A stretch of DNA of 64,000 nucleotides from Aristolochia californica (GCA_029961685.1 JARWKL010000006.1:18353276-18417275); one strand, 5' to 3'. Numbered from the stretch's first letter, positions 27,258 to 37,564 are shown. Notes: generated by a model not told the origin, from the letters alone. Numbers and translations: made by a program.

Positions 27258-29115
27258 CATACCTGAAACAAGTCTAAGATGCAAATGACCTAATGATCCA
27301 AAAATTTCAAGGAGTAGAAAAAGTTAAATTCTCAAGTTAACGTGCGGTGGGATATTTACCAGAGCCAACACTCATAGATCATCGTAACAAAAAGCGGACG
27401 TAACAATCATAGATCATCGTAAATGTTTTGAATATTTAGTGATGTGCAACGGCTATAATTTTTTTTAAAAAGGACTTATAATTAGGGAGTCAACACTCAT
27501 TTAAAAATACCACAGCGCCCCCCCCATTGATCCAAAAATTTCAAGGAGAAGAAAAAATTAAATTCTCAAGTTAACGTGTGGTGGGATATTTACCAGAGCC
27601 AAACAACCCATTTTTTTCCTATTCTAAAAAAAGCGGACCTAACAGTCTTAGATCATCGTAAAAGTTTTGATCGATTAGTGATGTATAACGGCTATAATTT
27701 TTGTTAGAAACGACTTATGGTTTGGGGGGTCAACTCTCAGTTAAAATGCCTCGCCCCCCTATTCTGTTGATTGCAAAACCCAATATATAAAAAACTAAAA
27801 GAGTTTAAAATCCTCAAAAATTACATGTACTTTTTGGAATTATCTCTCTCATCATTTGTGCATTTCAATTTTTTATGTTAATTTTTTTTTCAAGTCCAAA
27901 CTTCAGTTTTCACTCTCCCATTTTTCTCGTTAACTAAAAGATCAGGCAAATAGACCATAATAAAATAAAAATTGAAGTGTTTATGTATGCAAAAAAATGA
28001 AAAGTATAATAAATTTAAGTGAAGAAAATTATTTCACGCACTAAAATTGAACACCAAATATTTGTTATTAATGTTAGGGAACTTCCACAACTACAACCCC
28101 TAATAGCTTGGTGGAATTATATTAGAAAGAGATCTCTAATTGAGTCCTAAAATGTTTTAAATGTGGTGGATATTCATACCTGAAACAAGTCTAAGATGCA
28201 AATGACCTAATGATCCAAAAATTTCAAGGAGTAGAAAAAGTTAAATTCTCAAGTTAACGTGCGGTGGGATATTTACCAGAGCCAACACTCATAGATCATC
28301 GTAACAAAAAGCGGACGTAACAATCATAGATCATCGTAAATGTTTTGAATATTTAGTGATGTGCAACGGCTATAATTTTTTTTAAAAAGGACTTATCGTT
28401 AGGGAGTCAACACTCATTTAAAAATACCACAGCGCCCTCCCCCCCCCCCCCCCCCCCCCCCCCCCCTATTGATCCAAAAATTTCAAGGAGAAGAAAAAAT
28501 TAAATTCTCAAGTTAACGTGTGGTGGGATATTTACCAGAGCCAAACAACCCATTTTTTTCCTATTCTAAAAAAAGCGGACCTAACAGTCTTAGATCATCG
28601 TAAAAGTTTTGATCGATTAGTGATGTATAACGGCTATAATTTTTGTTAGAAACGACTTATGGTTTGGGGGTCAACTCTCAGTTAAAATGCCTCGCCCCCC
28701 TATTCTGTTGATTGCAAAACCCAATATATAAAAAACTGAAAGAGTTTAAAATCCTCAAAAATCACATATACTTTTTGGAATTATCTCTCTCATCATTTGT
28801 GCATTTCAATTTTTTATGTTAATTTTTTTTTCAAGTCCAAACTTCAGTTTTCACTCTCCCATTTTTCTCGTTAACAAAAAGATCAGGCAAATAGACAATA
28901 ATAAAATAAAAATTGAAGGGTTTATGTATGCAAAAAATTGAAAACTATAATAAATTTAAGTGAAGAAAATTATTTCACACACTAAAATTGAACACCAAAT
29001 ATTTGTTATTAATGTTAGGGAACTTCCACTACTACAACCCCTAATAGCTTGGTGGAATTCTAATAGAAAGAGATCTCTAATTGAGTCCTAAAATGTTTTA
29101 AATGTGGTGGATATT
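27258..29115 (+). repeat. Tandem pair of compound units (917 and 941 bp)
   Basis: Two consecutive units, starting at 27258 and 28175, share an aberrant structure. Each begins like type Q and carries a private rearrangement, GAGCCAACACTCATAGATC, near 27362 and 28279. Each runs to a C tract, which then joins directly to ATTGATCCAAAAATTTC, restarting the unit from near its beginning and continuing as type P. Each is thus one unit plus about a third. Sharing both odd junctions means that one compound unit formed and was then duplicated whole. The C tract is 7-8 C near 27520 but 28 C at 28439-28466. Confidence 0.85.
28439..28466 (+). repeat. Poly-C tract at a compound-unit junction (28 C)
   Basis: The C run lies exactly at the join between the Q-like front part and the restarted P-type part of a compound unit. 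The sister unit has 7-8 C at about 27520. Confidence 0.88.
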
Positions 29116-31399
29116 CATGCCTGAAACAAGTTGAAGATGCAAATGACCTAATGATCCAAAAATTTTGAGTAGAAAAAATTAAATTCTCAGGTTAACGTGC
29201 GGTGGGATATTTACCAGAGCCAAACAACCCACTTTTTGCCTATTTTACAAAAAGCGGACGTAACAATCATAGATCATCATAAATTTTTTGAATAATTAGT
29301 GATGTGTAACGGCTATAATTTTTGTTAAAAATGACTTATAGTTAAGGAGTCAACACTCATTTAAAAATACCACCGCGCCCACCCCCCCCCCCCTCTTCCG
29401 ATGATTGTAAAACCCAATATATAAAAAACTAGAAGAGTTGACAATCTTTAAAAATCACAGATACTTTTTGGAGTTATCTTTCTCAACATTTGTGCATTTC
29501 CTGTTTTGATGTTCAATTTTTCTTCAAATGAGTTTTCACTCTCCCATTTTTTCTCGTAAACAAAAAGATAAGGCAAAAATATCACAACAAAATGAAAATT
29601 TAACAGTTTCTATATGCAAAAAATTGAAAACTATAATAAATATAAGTGAAGAAAATTATTTCTCGCACTAAAACTGAACATCAAAGTTTTGTTATCCATG
29701 TTTAAGAAATTCCACAAGTACAACCCCTAATAGCTTGGTGGAATTTTAGAAGAAAGATATTTCTAATTGAATCCTAAGAAGTTTTAAATGTGGTGGATAT
29801 GCATGCCTGAAACATGTTGAAGATGCAAATGACCTAATAATCCAAGAATTTCAAAGAGTAGAAAAAATTGAATTCTCTAGTTAATGTGTGGTGGGATATT
29901 TCCCAGAGCCATTCAACCCTATCTTTTTGCCAATTTCACAAAGAGAGGACATCAAAATACTAGATCATCGTAAACATTTTGATCGATTAATGATGTCTAA
30001 CGGCTATAATTTTTGTTAGAAATGACTTATGGTTTGGGAGTCAACACACAATCAAAAATGCCTCTCCCTCCCCTCCTTTTCCGATGAATGCAAAACACAA
30101 TATTTACAAAACTAAAAGAGTTTACAATCCATAAAAATCATAGATTCTTTTTGGAATTAACTCTCTCGGCATATGTGCATTTCCATTTTGAATGATAATT
30201 TTTTTTTCAAATCCAAACTTGAGTTTTCACTGTCCCATTTTCCTCGTAAACAAAAAGATAAAGCAAATAGATCACAAAAAAATGAAAATTTTAGAGTTTA
30301 TGTATGCAAAAAATTGAAAACTAAAATAAATGTAAGTGAAGAAAATTATTTCACGCACAAAAAATGAACACCAAAGTTTTGTTATCCATGTTAGGGAAAT
30401 TCCACTAGTACAACAACTAATAGCTTGGTGGAATTTTATAAAAAAGAGATTTATAATTGAATCCTAAGAATTTTTAAAAGTGGTGGATATGCATGCCTGA
30501 AACATGTTGAAGATGCAAATGACCTAATGATCCAAAATTTTCAAAGAGTAGAAAAAATTAAATTCTCTAGATAACATGCGGAGGGATATTTCCCAGAGCC
30601 ATTCAACCCTATTTTTTTGCCAATTTTACAAAGTGAACACCTCACAGTCATAGATGATTGTAAACATTTTGATCGATTAATGATGTCTAACGGCTATAAT
30701 TTTTGTTAGAAATGACTTATGGTTAAAAATGCCTACCCCCCCCGCCCGCCTCTTCCGAGGATTGCAAAACCCAATATATAAAAAACTAAAACAGTTTACA
30801 ATACTTAAAATTACAAATATTTTTTGGAATTATCTCTCACATCAATTTTGCATTTCCATTTTGGATGTTCTATTTTTTTTCAAACCCAAACTTGAGTTTT
30901 CACTCTTCCATTTTTCTCGTAAACAAAAAGATAAGCCAAATAGATCACTAAAAAATGAAAATTTTAGAGTTTATGTATGCAAAAAATTGAAAACAATAAT
31001 AAATGTAAGTGAAGAAAATTATTTCACGCACTAAAAATGAACACCTAAGTTTTGTTATCCATGTTAGGGAAATTCCTCTAGTTCAACCCCTAATAGCTTG
31101 GTGGAATTTTATAAGAGAGAGATTTCTAATTGAATCCTAACGTGTTTTAAATGTGGTGGATATGCATGCCTGAAACTTATTGAAGATAACAAGGAGTTGA
31201 AAAAAAAATTCTCAAGTTAACGTGGGGTGGGATATTTACCAGTGCCAAACAATCCTATTTTTTCCTTATTTTATAAAAAGCGGACCAAACAATCATAGAT
31301 CATCGTAAATGTTTTGATTGATTAATGATGTTTAACAGCTATAATTTTTGTTAGAAATTACTTATTGTTAGGGAGTCAATACTCAGTGAAAAATTGCCT

Positions 31400-31417
31400 C
31401 CCCCCCCCCCCCCCCCC
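31400..31417 (+). repeat. Poly-C tract (about 18 C)
   Basis: Expanded C run at the usual unit position, after AAATTGCCT. Confidence 0.85.
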
Positions 31418-32049
31418 TCCATTTCTGATGAATGAAAAACACAATATATAAAAAACTAAAAGAGTTTACAATACTTAAAAATCACAGATTCTTTTTGGAA
31501 TTATCTCTCTCAGTATTTGTGCACTTCCATTTTGGATGTTCAATTTTTTTTCAAATCCAAAGTTGAGTTTTCACAGTCCCATTTTCCTCGTAAACAAAAA
31601 GATAAAGCAAAATAAATCACAAAAAATGAAAATTTTAGAGTTTATGTATGCAAAAAATTGAAAACTATAAAAAATGTAAGTGAAGAAAATTATTTCACAC
31701 ATTAAAACTGAACACCAAAGTTTTGTTATCCATGTATGGGAAATTCCACTAGTACAACCCCTAATAGCTTGGTGGAATTTTATAAGAAAGAGATTTCTTA
31801 TTGATCCTAACATGTTTTAAATGTAGTGGATATGCATGCCTGAAACTTGTTGAAGATCTAAATGACCAAATCATCCAAAAATTTCAAAGTGTAGAAAAAA
31901 TTAAATTCTCAAGTTAACGTGCAGTTGGATATTTACCTGAGACAAACAACCCAGTTTTTGCCTATTTTACAAAGCGTGGACCTAACAATAATAGATCATC
32001 GAATATGTTTTGATTGATTAATGATGTGTAACCGCTATAATTTTTGTTA

Positions 32050-32065
32050 GAAATGACTAAAAGAG
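32050..32065. other. Deletion junction (shared ACT)
   Basis: GAAATGACT, which normally continues TATGGTTTGGG, joins AAAAGAGTTTACAATCC, which normally follows AAAAACT. About 80 bp, including the C tract, is missing. Confidence 0.75.
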
Positions 32066-32751
32066 TTTACAATCCTTAAAAATCAAACATTCTTTTTGGA
32101 ATTATCTCTCTCATCATTTGTTCATTTCCATATTAGATGTTCAATTTTTTTTCAAATCCAAACTTGAGTTTTTACTCTTCCGTTTTCTTGTAAAACAAAA
32201 GAAAAAGCAAATAGATCACAACAAAATGAAAATTTTAGATTTTATGTAAGCAAAAAATTGAAAACTCTAATAAATGCAAGTGAAGAAAATTATTTCACGG
32301 ACAAAAGATGACCACCAAAGTTTTTTTTATCCATGTTTGGGAAATTCCACTTGTACAACCCCTAATTGCTTGGTGCAATTTTATAAGAAAGAGATTTCTA
32401 ATTGATCCTAACATGTTCTAAATGTGGTGGATATGCATGCCTGAAACATGTTGAAGATGCAAATCAGCTAATGATAAAAAAATTTTGAGTAGAAAAAATA
32501 AAATTTTCAAGTTAACGTGTGGTGGGATATTTACTAGAGCTAAACAACCCAATTTTTGCCTATTTTACAAAAAGTTGACCTAACAATCATAGATCTTCGT
32601 AAATGTTTTGATTGATTAATGATATGTAACTGCTATAATTTTTTATAGAAATGAATTATGGATAGGGAGTCAACACTCAATTAAAAATGCCTCGCCCCCC
32701 TCTTCCGATGATTGTGAAACCCAATATATAAAAGACTAAAAGAGTTTACTA

Positions 32752-32768
32752 TCCTTATAACAGATTTC
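32752..32768. other. Deletion junction shared by both duplicated segments
   Basis: AGTTTACTATCCTTAT joins AACAGATTTCCAATTGATCC, removing the T-run, the AATGAACACC region and the CCACTAGTAC region in one step. The matching junction at about 44637 has the same endpoints, so the deletion came before the segmental duplication. Confidence 0.8.
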
Positions 32769-34527
32769 CAATTGATCCTAACATGTTTAAAATGTGGTGG
32801 ATATGCATGCCTGAAACATGTTGAATATGCAAATGAGCTTATGATAAAAGTATTTCAAGGAGTTGAAAAAATTAAATTCTCAAGTTAATGTGCGGTGGGA
32901 TATTTACCAGAGCCAAAAAACCCAATTTTTGCCTATTTTACAAAAAGTGGACTTAACAATCATTGATGATCATAAATTTTTTTATCGATTAATGATGTGT
33001 AACGGCTATAATTTTTGTTAGAAATGACTTATAGTTTGGGATTCAACACTCAGTTATAAATGCCTCACCCCCCTCTTTCGATGATTGCGAAACCCAATAT
33101 ATAAAAAACTAAAAGAGTTTACAATCCTTAAAAATCATAGATTCTTTTTGGAAATATCACTCTCAGCATTTGTGCATTTCCATTTGAGATGTGCAATTTT
33201 TTTTCAAATCCAAACTCGAGTTTTCATGCTCCAATTTTTCTCGTAAACAAAATGATAAGGCAAATAAATCACAACAAAAATGAAAATTTTAGAGGTTATG
33301 TGCCCAAAAAATTGAAAGCAATAATAAATGTATGTCAAGAAAATTATTTCGGGCACAAAAAATGAACACCAAAATTTTGTTATCTACTTTTGGGAAATTC
33401 CACTAGTACAAACCCTAATAGCTTGGTGGAATTTTATAAGAAAAAGATTTCTAATTGATCCTAACATGTTTTAAATGTGGTGGATATGCATGCCTGTAAT
33501 ATGTTAATGATGCAAATAATCTAATGATCCAAAAATTTCATGGAGTAGAAAAAATTAAATTCCAAGTCAACGTGTGGAGGGATATTTACTAGAGCCAAAC
33601 AACCCACTTTTTGCCAATTTTACAAAAAGTGGAACTAACAATCATAGATCATCATAAATTTTTTGATCGATTAATGATGTAACGACTATAATTTTAGTTA
33701 GAAATAACTTATGGTTTGGGAGTCAACACTCAGTTAAAAATGCCTCATCGACCCCTCTTTTTATGATTGCGAAACCCAATATATAAAAAACTAAAGGAGT
33801 TAAAATTCTAAAAAATAAAAGATTCTTTTTGGAATTATCTCTCTCAGCATTTGTGCACTTCCATTTGGATGTTCAATTTTTTTTCAAATCCAAACTTGAG
33901 TTTTCCCTTTCTCATTTTTCTCGTAAATAAAAAGATAAAGCAAATAAATCATAACAAAATGAAAATTTTAGTGTTTATCTATGTGAAAAATTGAAAATTA
34001 TAATAAATGTAAGTTAAGAAATTTATTTCACGCATGAAAAATGAACACCAATGTTTTGTTGTTATCCATGTTTGGGAAATTCCACTAGTACAACGCCTAA
34101 ATAGCTTGGTGGAATTTTATGACAAAGAGATTTCTCATTGATCCTAACATGTTTTAAGTGTGATGAATATGCATGCCAGAAACATGTTGAAGATGCAAAT
34201 GACCCAATGATGTAAAAATTTCAAGGAGTAGAAAAAATGAAATTCTCAAGTTAACGTGTGGTGGGATATTTACTAGAGCCAAACAACCCACTTTTTGCCT
34301 ATTTTAGAAAAAGTGGACCTAACAATGATAGATCATCGTAAATTTTTTGAATGATTAATATTTTGTAACAGCTATAATTTTTGTTAGATATGACTTATGG
34401 TTTGGGAGTCAACACTCAGTTAAAAATGCCTTCCCCCCCCCCCCCTCCCCCTCTTCCGATGATTGCAAAACCCAATATATAAAAAACTAAAATAGTTTAC
34501 AATCCTTAAAAATCACGATACTTTTTT

Positions 34528-34545
34528 GAATTATCTCAAGTTAAC
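34528..34545. other. Microhomology junction between two unit registers (TCTCA)
   Basis: GAATTATCTC, normally continued by TCTCAGCATTTG, joins TCAAGTTAACATGCGG, normally preceded by AAATTC. TCTCA is common to both sites. A truncated unit is therefore followed by one lacking its first 85 bp or so. The same junction occurs at 46416. Confidence 0.85.
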
Positions 34546-35118
34546 ATGCGGTGGGATATTTACCAGAGCCAAACAACCCACTTTTTGCCTATTTTACAAA
34601 AAGCGGACCTAAAAATCATCGATCATCGTAAATGTTTTGAATGATTTATAATGTGTACCGAAAATAATTTTTGTTACAAATGACTTATGGTTTGGGAGTC
34701 AACACTCAATTAAAAATGCCTCGCGCCTCTCTTCCGATGATTGCAAAACCCAATATATAAAACACTAAAAGAGTTTACTATCCTTATCTAAGTCATTTCT
34801 AAATCATAGACTCTTTTAGGAATTATCTCTCTCATCATTTGTGCATTTCCATTTTGGATGTTCAATTTTTTTTCTAATCCAAACTTGAGTTTTCACTCTC
34901 CTATTTTTCTCGTAAAACAAAAGATAAGGCAAATAGATATCAAACAAATAAAAATTTTAGAGTTTACGTATGCAAAAAATTGAAAATTCTAATAAATGCA
35001 AGTGAAGAAAATTATTTCACCCATTAAAGATGAACACCAAAGTTTTTTTATGCAAGTTTTGGAAATTTCACTTGTACAACCCCTAATTGTTTGGTGGAAT
35101 TTTATAAGAAAGAGATTT

Positions 35119-35168
35119 CTAATTGATCCTAACATGTTTTAAATGTGGTGGATATGCATGGCTGAAAC
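35119..35168 (+). repeat. 50 bp satellite direct repeat flanking hAT copy 1 (left)
   Basis: The 50 bp CTAATTGATCC...GCTGAAAC ending at the transposon is repeated at 37712-37761 directly after it, with a few differences (ATTGCAG for GTGGTGG). It is far longer than a hAT target duplication. It may instead reflect rejoining to another satellite unit when the right end was lost. Confidence 0.75.
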
Positions 35169-35310
35169 TAGGGGTGGTTTCGAACCGAGCTGGCTCATGA
35201 GCGGCTCGTGTTCGGCTCGGTTCAACTCGTTATATATCGAGCTCGAGCCGAACTTGAACTCAGAAATGGGCTCATTTAGGTTAACGAGCCGAGCTCGAGC
35301 AGAGCCAGGT
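35169..35310 (+). repeat. hAT left terminus and subterminal CGAGCC/GGCTCG motifs
   Basis: TAGGGGTGG opens the element, followed by many short GGCTCG, GAGCTCG and CGAGCC words on both strands up to about 35310. In hAT elements, clustered subterminal motifs of this sort bind transposase. Copy 2 (47050-47190) shows the same words with several C-to-T or G-to-A changes at CpG sites. Confidence 0.75.
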
Positions 35311-35562
35311 TCTCCATCTCCCTTCTCCCTTCTCCCTCTCTCGGCCTCCATCACCCTTCTCCCTCTAGCCGCAGGTGCCCCTTCCGTCGCCACCCCACCT
35401 AATCCTTGCCCCCGCTCATCGCCTTCTCTGCCTCTCATCGTCTTTGCCATCGACTTCCGTAGCGTCACCCTCTCCTCGTCGTACCTAAACTAGAGCGGCT
35501 GCTCTAGACCCTCTCTCATCGTTGTCACCCCCCTACCACTGCCTGCTGCTGCTGTCAAATCA
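35311..35562 (+). other. C+T-rich 5' region of the hAT element
   Basis: Repeated TCTCCCTTCTCCC-type sequence and CCGTCGCC/CCACC words give a pyrimidine-rich strand unlike the satellite. Open frames exist on both strands here, including one of 116 codons that starts in the flanking satellite, but their translations are low-complexity serine/proline/arginine sequence with no recognised domain. This may be the original 5' untranslated leader or promoter of the element, or a captured fragment; the sequence does not decide. Confidence 0.5.
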
Positions 35563-36335
35563 GCCAGCCACCGCTATCGTCGGAACGGCACAGAGCCCCC
35601 GGATACCTAAAGTTCGGATACCTAAGTTGAGGGGGGGAGATTATTTTCCCCCCTCGACGCTCTGTCCCGTACAACGTGCGAACTCGCACGTGCAGTTCAC
35701 ACATGTGAGTTTCTCACATGTGGTTTTTATAAAAAAATAAAAGCTTACAAATCCTATTCTTTGCCTTTTTTTCCTCTAGATGATGCAATAATATGTAAAA
35801 ATATAGTGTGTTAAAGTTAGCATTTGATCAAATTTTCTTGTTTATTTTTTATTTTTTATAATTAATCATTTACACAGTAAATTGGCTCACATAATTATTG
35901 TATTCATGTATAATAAACTGCAATCATTAAATAATATAATATCTAATTTAGCCGGCCACCACTGTCGTCAGAACGGCACATAACCCCCGGATACCTAAAG
36001 TTCGGATACCTAAGTTGAGGGGGGGAGATTATTTTGCCCCCTCGACGCTCCGTCCTGTACAACGTGCGAACTCGCATGTGCAGATCACACATGCGAGTTT
36101 CGCACATGTGGTTTTTATAAAAAAAATAAAAGCTTGCAAAATCCTATTCTCTGCCTGTTTTTCCTCTAGACGATGCTATAATACGTAAAAATATAGTGTG
36201 TTAAAGTTAGCATTTGATCAAATTTTCCTGTTTATTTTTTTTATAATTAATCATGTACACAGTTAATTGGCTCACGTAATTATTGTATTCATGTATAATA
36301 AACTGCAATCATTAAATAATATAATATCTAATTTA
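35563..36335 (+). repeat. 388 bp tandem duplication inside hAT copy 1
   Basis: Unit 1 is 35563-35950 and unit 2 is 35951-36335. Both begin GCC(A/G)GCCACC and contain CCCCCGGATACCTAAAG, a G-run/C-run inverted repeat, ATAAAAGCTT and a common AT-rich tail ending ATCTAATTTA. Copy 2 of the element has a single unit (about 47456-47840). Unit 2 resembles that single unit more than unit 1 does, for example in ACGATGCTATAATACG. Either the duplication arose after the two elements separated, or the second copy lost a unit by recombination. Confidence 0.9.
35631..35722. repeat. Cluster of three inverted repeats (possible hairpins)
   Basis: Three inverted repeats lie in a row: a G-run against a C-run around GGAGATTATTTTCC (35631-35653); ACGTGCGA/TCGCACGT with a 2-base loop (35674-35691); and CACATGTGAG/CTCACATGTG with a 3-base loop (35700-35722). 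The second unit of the tandem duplication and copy 2 of the element carry the same cluster with a few mismatches. Candidate roles are a transcript hairpin or a protein-binding palindrome; neither can be shown here. Confidence 0.7.
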
Positions 36336-36528
36336 ATTAATTAATATATTAATTTATTTTAATTATACATTAAATTACTTATTTGTGTTGTAATCATGTT
36401 TGTTTTACCTAATTTGGGGTTTAAATATTATGTTTGAATTAAGTATACTCTTATAAGTTACTCATTTTCTTGTTTTTTATATTTTTCTTACTTTGGGGCA
36501 CTAACACTGGAAACTGTTTTCCAATTTA
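36336..36528 (+). other. AT-rich interior of hAT copy 1
   Basis: This A+T-rich stretch lies between the tandem duplication and the transposase remnant. It contains repeated TTAATTAATTAATATATTAATT but no coding sequence that I recognise. The larger part of a transposase gene would be expected in this interval and is missing. Confidence 0.6.
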
Positions 36529-36925
36529 TATGAACTCGTCCACATTAACACCAAGTTTGAAATTGAATTTCATGTAGAGGAACTAAATGAATTTGAAACA
36601 GGAGATGAAGATGAACTTCAAATTTTAAGTTTGTTGACTAACCCCCCTTATAATTCTCATATCCACAATAGCTTCAGAGTCATTATTTAGTGCTGGTGGT
36701 AGAGTAATAGACTCGTATCGTTCTTCCTTGGTACCAAATACATTTCAAACTTTGATTTGTGGCAGTGATTGGGTTTGGACTCTTCATGGTATAAAGAAAA
36801 ATCAAAAGGTGAATTTCTTTGATTAATTATTTATTACGATATTTTTTAGTTTTATTTATTAAAATTTTGTTTTATGATTACAGCCTGAGAAGAAGAGTAC
36901 AGAGACAATGCTACCAGCTACATGA
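36529..36925 (+). pseudogene. hAT transposase C-terminal dimerisation domain (hATC), remnant, copy 1
   Basis: From 36659 the frame reads [16 protein letters not shown], then IDSYRSSLVPNT and GSDW, closely matching the conserved (V/I)STVASESAFSTGGRV...RSSL core of the hAT dimerisation domain in plants. The exon is 150 bp (50 codons) and ends at a GT donor at 36809. A 75 bp intron ends in TTACAG at 36883. The last exon reads PEKKSTETMLPAT and stops at TGA 36923-36925; the intron is phase 0. Upstream, 36529-36634 reads acidic sequence (FEIEFHVEELNEFE, then DELQILS) in a different frame. A TGA at 36635 blocks the hATC frame, and the usual WW...ARDILAI stretch is missing. The gene is broken and lacks its N-terminal and catalytic parts. 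Confidence 0.85.
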
Positions 36926-36948
36926 TTTTTCATTTTTTTCTCATCATG

Positions 36949-37042
36949 GTAATTTTAATATTTTTAACGACATTAAGTAACTAGTAGTGGAAGAGTATTT
37001 TTTTTATCTAACAATAACTAATTTTTTTTTTTTTTGTCATAG
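36949..37042 (+). other. Probable intron in the 3' untranslated region of the hAT transcript
   Basis: ATG|GTAATTTT begins and TTTTGTCATAG|GTGG ends a T-rich 94 bp stretch after the stop codon. Both splice-like borders are kept in copy 2 (48455-48551). Assignment rests only on consensus borders and T-richness. Confidence 0.45.
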
Positions 37043-37330
37043 GTGGAGATTTTGCTCAAGCAAGGACGTATATTATTTTCTAGCATGAAGATAAATAACT
37101 ATAGTTTGTAATTTATAATGGATTTATAGTTTTTATTTGGGTGATTTTAAATTGATAGTGATATTTCATTTAATTTTGTTATGTTTGATTATTGTATGGA
37201 ATTTGTTTATAATATTATTCAGTGTATGGAATGTTTAGACTATTTTATGGAGTGTATAAAAAATTTCTTGGAGTGTTTATGGAATGTATAAACAATTTTA
37301 TGGAGTATTTATGCAGATATTATGTATGTT

Positions 37331-37515
37331 GATTATGCCCAATTTTAAATAGAGGTCATGTCGAATTTTATACAGGTATTATATATATATATATATTGAT
37401 TATGCTTAATTTTAAGTAGAGGTTATGCCAAATCTTATACATGTATGATATATATAGTTTATGCCCAATTTTTTGTAGAGGTCATACCCAATTTTATGTA
37501 AAATGTATGCAAAAT
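37331..37515 (+). repeat. Short minisatellite in the hAT 3' region
   Basis: Three imperfect copies of a 58-66 bp unit begin at about 37331, 37398 and 37457 with TTATGCCCAATTTT-like words followed by GTAGAGGTCAT. A TA dinucleotide run near 37381 lengthens the first unit. The equivalent copies in element 2 begin near 48840, 48899 and 48957 with a shorter TA run. Confidence 0.75.
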
Positions 37516-37564
37516 TTATATATATTTTATTTGATATATATTTTTTCAAAAGTTTTAAATGTAT

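Larger units (their letters stand above)
19787..29801 (+). repeat. Tetrameric higher-order repeat (~2.73-2.81 kb) and its derivatives
   Basis: Four unit types repeat in fixed order. Type P (anchors 19787, 22599, 25330) has AAAGATCAGG and GTTATTAATGTTAGGG. Type Q (20501, 23281, 29116) has TCTTCAAATGAGTTTTCAC or a near variant and TTAACAGTT. Type R (21199, 23965) has CTAATAGAGTTTCCAATCC and AATTCAACTACTACAAC. Type S (21929, 24658) has AATGCCACGCTCCGATG with no C tract. The run is P Q R S, P Q R S, P, then a Q/S chimera at 26012, a deleted P at 26686, and two compound units at 27258 and 28175, ending with Q. Corresponding anchors are 2.73-2.81 kb apart; part of the spread comes from C-tract length. 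Confidence 0.85.
29802..32209 (+). repeat. Satellite subfamily block with TTCCCAGAGCCATTCAACC variant
   Basis: Anchors are 29802, 30492, 31165 and 31835. The units at 29802 and 30492 share AATCCTAAGAA and a TTTCCCAGAGCCATTCAACCC variant, then TTTTTGCCAATTT and an AACACCTCA-like stretch. The same variant set reappears at 43880-44075, between the two large duplicated segments. The unit from 31835 is deleted near 32057 and lacks a C tract. Confidence 0.75.
1..35168 (+). repeat. Satellite array, left arm (about 53 units of ~0.68 kb)
   Basis: Head-to-tail copies of one AT-rich unit fill this arm without interruption. Every unit shows the same landmarks in the same order: the CATGCCTGAAACATGTTGAAG anchor region, an AACGTGCGGTGGGATATTTACC motif, a TAACGGCTATAATTTTTG motif, a C-rich tract, CCAATATATAAAAAACTAAA, a T-run after GGATGTTCAA, AAAATGAACACCAAAG, and CCACTAGTACAACCCCTAA. 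Orientation never changes. Spacing between anchors is mostly 655-720 bp, with shorter units explained by internal deletions. No protein family is recognisable and the unit does not resemble the inserted transposon. I see no telomere-type, rDNA or retrotransposon sequence. The satellite family is not one I can name. Confidence 0.97.
32210..35168 (+). repeat. Satellite flank left of hAT copy 1
   Basis: Units start at 32436 (370 bp, deleted near 32757), 32806, 33489 and 34172 (deleted at 34534). A partial unit then starts inside the TCAAGTTAAC motif at 34534, followed by the interrupted unit at 35157. The interrupted unit reads CATGGCTGAAAC where nearly all others read CATGCCTGAAAC. That G is shared with the equivalent unit at 47038 and marks a single ancestral insertion. 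Confidence 0.85.

Noticed and set aside
35143..35493. Open frames of 109-116 codons on both strands at the left end of hAT copy 1
   Set aside because: Low-complexity serine/proline/arginine sequence. The plus-strand frame begins in flanking satellite and is not kept in the same form in copy 2. Probably noncoding leader or promoter DNA.
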